From CAZPHU01 sp964419255 (GTDB lineage: Bacteria > Fibrobacterota > Chitinivibrionia > Chitinivibrionales > CAYFVL01): DNA of 58,087 bases. Below the pieces are notes generated by a model, which did not search any database, was not told the origin of the DNA, and saw nothing but the letters and a program-made list of their open reading frames with translations. The DNA lies in assembly GCA_964419255.1 (NCBI GenBank), contig CAYQOU010000023.1:1-58087 (forward strand), given 5' to 3'. Shown in pieces: positions 16,101 through 22,323 of the stretch; positions within the stretch are counted from its first letter, which is position 1; every line of letters begins with the position of its first letter. Position numbers and translations under genes: made by a program.

Positions 16101-18260
16101 TTAGGATTTATTATAATTATAATAATATCTGTAGTATCCATATGATGAATACCGGTGAGTGAGATCTATATCATTTAAGACGGCCCCAAGAATTTTCACA
16201 TTAACGTTGCTGAGCATTCGCAAGGCTCTGCGCGATATTTCTCTATCTGTATGATGAGAGCGGATAACAAGTAAAACGCCGTCGAGTTTTGTACCAAGAA
16301 GAGTCGCATCGGTAACCGCCACTATAGGCGGTGTATCGAAAAATACCATATCAAAGTGGGTTTTAAAATAATCGATATGCTGAACCATTTTTTGAGAGCC
16401 AATAAGCTCAGCTGGATTAGGTGTAAACATTCCAGCGGTAACCAGGTACAGATTTTCTTTCTCGGTCTTACGAATAGTTTTATCATATTGCGGATTTTCA
16501 ATAAACAAATCGGTGAATCCCGGTTCACGTTTTAATCCAAAAAGATGATGTAACACTGGTCTGCGTAAATCGGTGTCTACCAGAAGCGTCCGTTTACCCA
16601 TTTGAGCATATGCCATAGCGAGATTTGAAATTGTCAGAGATTTGCCTTCTGAAGGACCTGCCGATGTGAGTAAAACGCTCTTGATTGGATTGTCGGGACT
16701 AACGAATGACAGGTTTGTCCGCAAGGAACGATAAGATTCGGTTGTGACGGAATCACTGCCCGAGAAATTTAGCAGGTGGCGTGGATAGACCGTGACGGAT
16801 TTACTTTTGTTCTTCTTATTGCTTCGTCTCTTTATTTCGATGTCTGATTTGCGGTTATACTGAATGTGGGGGATAGTACCCATCACAGGATATTCAAGAT
16901 ATCTTTCAACATCTTCAGCCGACTTTATAGAAGTGTCATTAAATTCGATTAAAAAAGCCATAGCCAGACCGAGTCCGAGTCCCAGGAGCAAACCCAGGAT
17001 GTAATATTGAGTTTGATTTTTGGGCATCGGTTGTTGGGGCATGCGTGCGATATCAACAATCTTCAGCCCACCGCTGTTTGATGCACCGCGGATCCTCTCT
17101 TCTTCTGCTTTTTCAAGAAGGATCGTATAAATATCTTCGTAAATCTCCTTCGAACGTTTCAACTTGAGTAGTTCCAGGGCCTGGTTGAGAATATCCGGAT
17201 TGTCCTTTTTGTAACTGGAGATGGCATTTTTATATGAATGTAATCTGCGTTTGAACAGCTCGAGTTCTGCTTCTTTATTAATAACCGATTTTCTTAATTC
17301 TTGCCACTGACGGATAAGATCGAGATCTGTTCTTTTTTTTCTGTTATTTCCCTTATACAAGAGAAGTTGTTTTTCGATTTCCTGGATTTCCCGGTCTATA
17401 GTAGATATGCTGGATAATCGTATGCCCATGTTTTCCAGACGGAGTTTTTCTTTCTCCAGCTCGCGCAGTTTCGAGCGCAGTTTGGAAATTTCAGGATTGT
17501 TTCTTTTGTCATCCGGAGTGACCATCTTCTCTAATTTGGAAAGTTGCTTTTTTTCAGCTTTCAAATCGGCTTCTTTCAATCCCAGTTGCGCCAGGTCGGA
17601 AGCATACGCTTCCTGCAAAGTATTTAACTCAGGTGTAGTGCCTTCCAGAATATTTCCAGCTCTATCCCGAAACGTGCGATACTGCTGTTCCGCCTCTTCA
17701 AGCTTTTTACGTACCAGTGTAAGTTGTTTGTCGATCTCCACCATTGCTCGACGGCTTTCTTCCGTTTCAACTTCTCTACACCGCTTTATAAATAGCTCTG
17801 TAGCGGTGGAAGCAATAAAATAGGAAAGCTGTTTTGATTTGGCCTGAGCGGTGAGACGTAAAAAGGAGGCATACGGAGTTTTTCGCAGAGTGATACTTTG
17901 ATGTATGTAGTTTTGTGCATCTGCCCGGGTAAAGCGGGGAAAATGAATGTTGAAAATGTCCATCCCCACGCTGTCGAGAACCATTTCAATAAACGTCCTG
18001 CTGTCTAAAATCCCCTGGTAGAAGCTTAGAGAGTTCTGTCGGACATTGAGAGTCTGAGCAAAAATCGGGTTTTTCTCTTCTATAACCAGGGTTGAGAAGG
18101 ACTCGAAGGTATCTTCAATATTAGCAACATAAAAATAGGTCGACCCGGCTACGGAGAGAATCGAGATCAGTATGACCAGCTTACGGCGAAGGATGACATT
18201 TATGTAATCTTTTAGCCGGTTCCCATTCGTTTTGCTCAATAAAGCGTCTTTTTCGTTCAC
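16101..18260 (-). CDS. Polysaccharide co-polymerase / bacterial tyrosine autokinase (Wzc-like)
   Basis: GTG 18260 overlaps the upstream stop as GTGA and has GGAGCGGTGGA just before it, so I choose it over a frame start at 18347, giving 719 residues. The N-terminal Wzz domain has a membrane segment (KLVILISILSVAGSTYFYV), a long coiled coil (~150-370) and a second membrane helix (YYILGLLLGLGLGLAMAFLI). The C-terminal BY-kinase domain has Walker A (SAGPSEGKS), Walker A' (TLLVDTDLRRP) and Walker B (MVFFDTPPI). It ends in a tyrosine cluster (YSSYGYYRYYYNYNKS), the autophosphorylation tail. It controls chain length and export of exopolysaccharide together with the SLBB protein encoded directly upstream. 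Confidence 0.93.
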   Translation of the reverse strand: MNEKDALLSKTNGNRLKDYINVILRRKLVILISILSVAGSTYFYVANIEDTFESFSTLVIEEKNPIFAQTLNVRQNSLSFYQGILDSRTFIEMVLDSVGMDIFNIHFPRFTRADAQNYIHQSITLRKTPYASFLRLTAQAKSKQLSYFIASTATELFIKRCREVETEESRRAMVEIDKQLTLVRKKLEEAEQQYRTFRDRAGNILEGTTPELNTLQEAYASDLAQLGLKEADLKAEKKQLSKLEKMVTPDDKRNNPEISKLRSKLRELEKEKLRLENMGIRLSSISTIDREIQEIEKQLLLYKGNNRKKRTDLDLIRQWQELRKSVINKEAELELFKRRLHSYKNAISSYKKDNPDILNQALELLKLKRSKEIYEDIYTILLEKAEEERIRGASNSGGLKIVDIARMPQQPMPKNQTQYYILGLLLGLGLGLAMAFLIEFNDTSIKSAEDVERYLEYPVMGTIPHIQYNRKSDIEIKRRSNKKNKSKSVTVYPRHLLNFSGSDSVTTESYRSLRTNLSFVSPDNPIKSVLLTSAGPSEGKSLTISNLAMAYAQMGKRTLLVDTDLRRPVLHHLFGLKREPGFTDLFIENPQYDKTIRKTEKENLYLVTAGMFTPNPAELIGSQKMVQHIDYFKTHFDMVFFDTPPIVAVTDATLLGTKLDGVLLVIRSHHTDREISRRALRMLSNVNVKILGAVLNDIDLTHRYSSYGYYRYYYNYNKS

Positions 18261-19156
18261 TCCACCGCTCCACGGATGCTTTGTATCGTGACGATAAACA
18301 AAAGAATATTGTTGAGAATACCCAACAAAGCCTGCCAAGTAAACCATTTTGAATACACGATTATTACATCGCCCTCATTAACAGATGGAATATTATCCAT
18401 CTGCCCATTGTCAATATACGCTTGTATGTCAAGTACTTCTTCCAACGTTTTATCATCAGTTTTGGTAATACGCCGGACTTTGGTCAGGTCCGCCTTCTTG
18501 CTGGGCCCTCCAGCCAGGTAAATGAGTTCGAAGATGTTTATCGTGTCTTCAACTTCAAAAAAACCGGGCTTTGAAACAGCGCCAATGACTTTGACCATAT
18601 CGGTTTCCTTTTTTGCAAGCAATATGACCACATCATCCGGTTGCAAAAGCGGCATTTCTGAAAGATTCCCCTCTTGCATGAACTCTTCCAGATCAAAGTC
18701 CTCAACCTTATCGATATCATCCTCCATTTTGTGGATGATACGAACACTGCTCACATCTGCTTTCTCCGAAGGTCCCCCGGCTAACATGATTACTTCCTGA
18801 ATTGACGCACCCCTTGCAGTCTTAACAGGCCCGGGTGTCTTTACGTGCCCCAGTACGGTTATTGTCATTTCCGGCTTCTTTACCACTGAAACCAGCACCA
18901 GAGGATTATCAATATGTTTTGCCAACAAATAGGTAAGCTCAGCCATCAGCTCTGATGTCGTCAAATTACTTATTACCTGATCAGCAAGGAGCGGGTACTC
19001 AATATATCCCTCATCGTTGACCATATAACGCCCGGAAAACTCCGGATGAGTTTGTACCTGTATATCCAGTACCTGTCCCGGTTTTATTATCGCGCTACAG
19101 GTTGTGGATACAAAAACCATTACAAATAGACAAATAAAGACAAAGTTTCTTTTCAT
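18257..19156 (-). CDS. SLBB-domain polysaccharide export protein (Wza-like)
   Basis: The 299 residues begin with a signal peptide (NFVFICLFVMVFVSTTCSA). The Poly_export domain (IKPGQVLDIQVQTHPEFSGR, VNDEGYIEYPLL) comes next, followed by two SLBB repeats (ITVLGHVKTPGPV...LAGGPSEKADVSSVRII and KVIGAVSKPGFFEV...LAGGPSKKADLTKVRRI). The cysteine near the signal-peptide end could be a weak lipobox. A hydrophobic C-terminal segment (WQALLGILNNILLFIVTIQS) occupies the place where Wza has its outer-membrane helix. Such proteins form the export channel for capsule or exopolysaccharide across the outer membrane. Its stop overlaps the Wzc start, the usual partner arrangement, and the TonB-like gene ends 12 bases upstream. 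Confidence 0.93.
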   Translation of the reverse strand: MKRNFVFICLFVMVFVSTTCSAIIKPGQVLDIQVQTHPEFSGRYMVNDEGYIEYPLLADQVISNLTTSELMAELTYLLAKHIDNPLVLVSVVKKPEMTITVLGHVKTPGPVKTARGASIQEVIMLAGGPSEKADVSSVRIIHKMEDDIDKVEDFDLEEFMQEGNLSEMPLLQPDDVVILLAKKETDMVKVIGAVSKPGFFEVEDTINIFELIYLAGGPSKKADLTKVRRITKTDDKTLEEVLDIQAYIDNGQMDNIPSVNEGDVIIVYSKWFTWQALLGILNNILLFIVTIQSIRGAVE

Positions 19157-19168
19157 AGCAGGTAACTT

Positions 19169-20212
19169 TTATGAAGGTGCAAATATAAACGGATAGGTAA
19201 CAGTAACATCTCCTTGCGGTATGGCTTCAAACCGCCACATCTTCACCTTTCGCATGATATCATTTTCAAGCCCGATGCTTCCTGTTGAGTTCTCAAGGAT
19301 TTGGACGTTTATAACACGTCCGTCTGACGAAATGGTAAAACGGACAGTAATTTTTCCGCCAAGGGAGGGATTGCGTTTAAGAAACTTCTCATAACTCATG
19401 CGAATACTGGTTTTGTGTGAGTTTACAATCCTGTTGATGGCACCATTATCGCGTTTGACACTTGAAGATGCCGCTCCCTCAATACTCTCCGGCCGCTGAA
19501 TTATAAAATCACCTTTTTTGCTCAGAGCACTTGATTTAGCACTGCCTATTCCGGCAATCAAATCATCAATCGATTCCTTGTGTGAAACAGCGACCTCTTT
19601 GCTTTTCACAAGCTTTCGATCAAGTATACTTTTCTCTTCGACTTTCTTAAGACCGGTGATGTTATCTAACGCTTTGTCCAGGTCCTGTAGACGTTCTTTC
19701 TTTTTATCACCTGTATTCAGTACATCGACTACAGAAGGGCCTTTGGCCGTTTTCCCGACTCCCGTAAGCATGCCGAGAACTCCGACGGTTCGAACCTTTT
19801 TTTCAACCTGTGCAGCTCGTTGCGCAACCGCCTGCTTTGCTGCTTTGGTGGCAGCCTCTTTTTTTTCCTCAGCGCTCTGTGCCGTGGTTTTCTCGATCTG
19901 CTCGGACGAGGACGTCTCAGCTTTACTGCCTTTTTGAGAGGAAGTAGCCGGTTTATCTTCTGTTAAAGGTTTTTCAATGATAAGTTTTGCAAACCGTTCG
20001 GGTATTTTCTCGAGAACAACTGTTTCCTCTTCAACGATTTGCCGGCTTCTCAGGTAGTAGGCAAGCAGTCCGTGAATAACAATCGAAAGAAGGATGATAA
20101 TTAAGAAACGGGAGTCTTTAAGATTCCAAAATGATCCGCGCACCTGCCTTATAAGAGAAGCATTGGGAGTACTACCGGTACCTGCAATAATAATTCTGTC
20201 CTGGCGAACCAA
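19169..20212 (-). CDS. TonB/AgmX-PglI-type energy-transducing protein
   Basis: The 347 residues have a cytoplasmic N-terminus, one membrane helix (FLIIILLSIVIHGLLAYYL), a long periplasmic linker rich in Glu, Lys and Ala, and a C-terminal TonB-like domain. That domain (ITVRFTISSDGRVINVQIL...IMRKVKMWRFEAIPQGDVTV) matches the AgmX/PglI C-terminal family known from gliding-motility and TonB-like proteins. It should transmit force from the TolQ/ExbD motor to outer-membrane or periplasmic partners. It follows the two ExbD genes by three bases and precedes the Wza-like gene by twelve. This links the motor physically to the polysaccharide export pair. The specific partner is unknown. Confidence 0.85.
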   Translation of the reverse strand: MVRQDRIIIAGTGSTPNASLIRQVRGSFWNLKDSRFLIIILLSIVIHGLLAYYLRSRQIVEEETVVLEKIPERFAKLIIEKPLTEDKPATSSQKGSKAETSSSEQIEKTTAQSAEEKKEAATKAAKQAVAQRAAQVEKKVRTVGVLGMLTGVGKTAKGPSVVDVLNTGDKKKERLQDLDKALDNITGLKKVEEKSILDRKLVKSKEVAVSHKESIDDLIAGIGSAKSSALSKKGDFIIQRPESIEGAASSSVKRDNGAINRIVNSHKTSIRMSYEKFLKRNPSLGGKITVRFTISSDGRVINVQILENSTGSIGLENDIMRKVKMWRFEAIPQGDVTVTYPFIFAPS

Positions 20213-20215
20213 CTG

Positions 20216-20734
20216 TTACCCCTCCCGCCGTTGAACCGCTAAGGAAAAATTATTATACCCCTGCTGACCACATGTATACATGATTTTTTTTAGAAGCCGG
20301 AATCGAATGCGTTTGTCTCCCTGGATGGTCACATCTCCACTGAACTTGGTTTTGGTAGAATACTTCTCGATATGTTCGCTCATTTCCCGCCTCTGAGCAA
20401 GCCACTGATCGAGTTGTGGTATAATCAGCTCCTTGCTCGTGAGAACTTCATCTACACTGGCGATGTGCTTGTTTTCGGCAAGTATATAGTTGTTATTCAC
20501 CATGATGACAACTGTCAATTCAGGTTTTTTCTCAGCTGAAGATTCGGGTAAAACAAGCTCCTTTGAGACTGTCATTATCTCACCCTCTGCCGAAAAGCTC
20601 TTAAGTAAATATATCAACAAAATGGTCATGACATCCACTAAAGAGGTAAGCTGTGGACGAAACCCTTTCAGGTTTTTTTGTGACCGTGTTTTACGTAACT
20701 GTTTTAAATTGCTCTTGGAAGCAGGAAAGCTCAT
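20216..20734 (-). CDS. ExbD/TolR-family proton-channel subunit (with membrane Asp)
   Basis: The 172 residues have a basic N-terminus (KSNLKQLRKTRSQKNLKGFR), a single membrane helix starting LTSLVDVMTILLIYLLKSF, and a periplasmic domain (TVVIMVNNNYILAENKHIAS) as in ExbD/TolR. The aspartate in SLVDV is at the position of the proton-carrying residue of ExbD/TolR. With the TolQ-like protein it should form a proton-driven stator complex in the inner membrane. It is the second of two adjacent ExbD-type genes; the gap between them is 43 bases. Confidence 0.88.
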   Translation of the reverse strand: MSFPASKSNLKQLRKTRSQKNLKGFRPQLTSLVDVMTILLIYLLKSFSAEGEIMTVSKELVLPESSAEKKPELTVVIMVNNNYILAENKHIASVDEVLTSKELIIPQLDQWLAQRREMSEHIEKYSTKTKFSGDVTIQGDKRIRFRLLKKIMYTCGQQGYNNFSLAVQRREG

Positions 20735-20777
20735 AAGTTATCCAAAATAATGAAAACGTAAATCAGGCTATTCATAT

Positions 20778-21299
20778 TCATCCGATTTCACCCGATAGTC
20801 CAATGTCGGGAAACTGTGACTCGCGACAGACATCCATAAATTTTATGATATCATCATAGAGAACATTTGCATCGAGAACAAGGACAACACTTTTCTGTGA
20901 AGGATATTCGAATTTAACAGCCTTGAGCAAAATGCGTAACTGCTCAAACTGATACTTGCCTTTTATCCGTGGAACGAGATCCAGCTTTTTACCCGTTCCG
21001 ACTATACGAAATCCGGATGATGTTACCACTATTGAAATATCAAGCTCTTTACTCTCCCTGTTGACATCACTCTCAGTCTGTGAAGGCGGCAGGGAAAAAT
21101 CAATTACGGCCAGATGTGTAAACACAGCCATCGATACAAGAAACGGGATAAGAACCATAAACAGGTTCATAACCGGGGTGACATCAAGGTCAAATGCCTC
21201 GATTTCCTTACTCATCAACTTTTTAGCCCGCTTCATAACCGGAAATGCTGATTGTACAACTTTTGAATCGTCAGGCATAGTATGCTCCGAATTAACCAT
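20778..21299 (-). CDS. ExbD/TolR-family subunit lacking the membrane Asp
   Basis: Starting at ATG 21299, which overlaps the TolQ stop in ATGGTTAA, this gives 173 residues; a TTG at 21314 is also possible. The layout is that of ExbD/TolR: a cytoplasmic tail, one membrane helix (VTPVMNLFMVLIPFLVSMAV) and a periplasmic domain containing DISIVVTSSGFRIVGTGKKL. In the family the helix normally starts TPL(V/I)D, and the Asp carries protons. Here the residue is Asn (TPVMN). This subunit probably cannot be protonated itself and may pair with the Asp-bearing paralogue encoded next to it. The residue assignment is by eye. Confidence 0.85.
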   Translation of the reverse strand: MVNSEHTMPDDSKVVQSAFPVMKRAKKLMSKEIEAFDLDVTPVMNLFMVLIPFLVSMAVFTHLAVIDFSLPPSQTESDVNRESKELDISIVVTSSGFRIVGTGKKLDLVPRIKGKYQFEQLRILLKAVKFEYPSQKSVVLVLDANVLYDDIIKFMDVCRESQFPDIGLSGEIG

Positions 21300-21927
21300 T
21301 TCTTCGCTGAGCAAAGAGGAAATTCAATACACGAACAGAGCTTTCGTCAATTTCCTCAATCAATGTATTAGCCTTCGCCCCCAGGATGGAAAACATGACC
21401 ATGCAGGGGATCGCCACCATAAGACCCATTGCTGTCGTATTCATCGCCATTGCAATTCCCTGAGCCAAAACACTGGCCTTTTGTGAAGGATCTGCAGTTG
21501 CCAGAGCGCCAAATGCCTGCTGAAGACCGAAAATAGTTCCCAATAATCCAATAAGAGTGGCTATATTGGCGAAAAGAGAAAGGTAATGGGTACGTCTTTG
21601 TATCCGGGGAAGTTCGCGCAATCCGACCTCATCGACAGCATTCTGAATCTCCTGATCCGACTCCTGTTGCATGAAATGCCAGAGTGCAGCCTCTAAAATC
21701 ACTGCCAGGGGAGATTTCATGCTGGCACATAATTTACGCGCCTTCTCAATTTCCCCATTACGAACAAGACGGGTCAGCTGGGTCAACAGTGCCTTTGCAT
21801 TCACCCGGCAGTGTATGTAATAGTACAGCATTCGTTCCAGCACTACAGCTAATGAAAATGCCGAAACTCCCGCAAGGACATACATCCAGGCACCACCTTG
21901 CTGGAAAAATTTGGCTACAGCCTCCAT
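21292..21927 (-). CDS. MotA/TolQ/ExbB-family proton channel protein
   Basis: The 211 residues have three hydrophobic segments: an N-terminal one (AWMYVLAGVSAFSLAVVLER) and two adjacent C-terminal ones (LSLFANIATLIGLLGTIFGL and GIAMAMNTTAMGLMVAIPCM). The pattern GLLGTIFGLQQAFGAL and AMNTTAMGLMVAIP is the signature of the family. It forms the pentameric ring around ExbD/TolR helices and harvests the proton gradient. The start has an excellent Shine-Dalgarno (AAAGGAGTTATACATG). A near-consensus promoter lies upstream within the 96-base gap, so the motor genes may be transcribed separately from the TPR genes ahead of them. Confidence 0.93.
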   Translation of the reverse strand: MEAVAKFFQQGGAWMYVLAGVSAFSLAVVLERMLYYYIHCRVNAKALLTQLTRLVRNGEIEKARKLCASMKSPLAVILEAALWHFMQQESDQEIQNAVDEVGLRELPRIQRRTHYLSLFANIATLIGLLGTIFGLQQAFGALATADPSQKASVLAQGIAMAMNTTAMGLMVAIPCMVMFSILGAKANTLIEEIDESSVRVLNFLFAQRRNG

Positions 21928-21975
21928 GTATAACTCCTTTGTATCTGGCTGATTGGTATATAATAATGCATTATC

Positions 21976-22004
21976 ATTCTATCATTTCAGATACTGCTCG
22001 TCAA
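21976..22004 (-). promoter_or_regulatory. Sigma-70-type promoter for the motor operon
   Basis: On the minus strand TTGACG (22004-21999) is followed after exactly 17 bases by TAGAAT (21981-21976). Transcription would start near 21969, leaving a leader of about 40 bases before the TolQ-like ATG at 21927. It is the best promoter match noticed inside the long cluster. Seen in sequence; activity inferred. Confidence 0.55.
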
Positions 22005-22023
22005 CAAATGTAAACACAATATG

Positions 22024-22320
22024 TTATTCGTTTTGGGGTGAATATGGAAGAGGGCTCATCAGGTCGTCCTTGAAGGATCGCTCGAATTCCATTTCCTTAT
22101 TCCAGGTCTTCTCCTTTGGAAGAAAGATCATGACCTGCGGTTTTTCAACTTTCCCCTTGATTTTTACTCCCATGGTGAACGTAATCGTACCCGGTTTATC
22201 GATCTGATATCCCTGACTAACCTGGCTGCTATCTTCCTGAAATGACGCTGATGGCTGCTGAGCCCAACCGGATAAATGGCATAGAATAAAAACAACTATA
22301 CCGATTAAATATGTTTTCAT
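22024..22320 (-). CDS. Small secreted protein of the motor locus, unknown function
   Basis: The 98-residue product starts with a clear signal peptide (MKTYLIGIVVFILCHLSGWA, cleavage probably after GWAQ or WA). The mature part of ~78 residues is mainly beta-like (TITFTMGVKIKGKVEKPQVM) and contains FLPKEKTWNKEMEF. I do not recognise the family. Its gene starts three bases after the stop of the large TPR lipoprotein gene and precedes the promoter of the TolQ-like gene, so it is probably a periplasmic component of the same apparatus. The segment VKIKGKVEKPQVMIFLPKEK could form a strand-exchange or TonB-contacting element, but that is speculation. Confidence 0.7.
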   Translation of the reverse strand: MKTYLIGIVVFILCHLSGWAQQPSASFQEDSSQVSQGYQIDKPGTITFTMGVKIKGKVEKPQVMIFLPKEKTWNKEMEFERSFKDDLMSPLPYSPQNE

Positions 22321-22323
22321 ACC

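Noticed and set aside
17407..17823. Ser/Phe-rich plus-strand frame across the Wzc-like gene
   Set aside because: This is the antisense image of the coiled-coil region, a typical artefact of Glu/Lys-rich coding.
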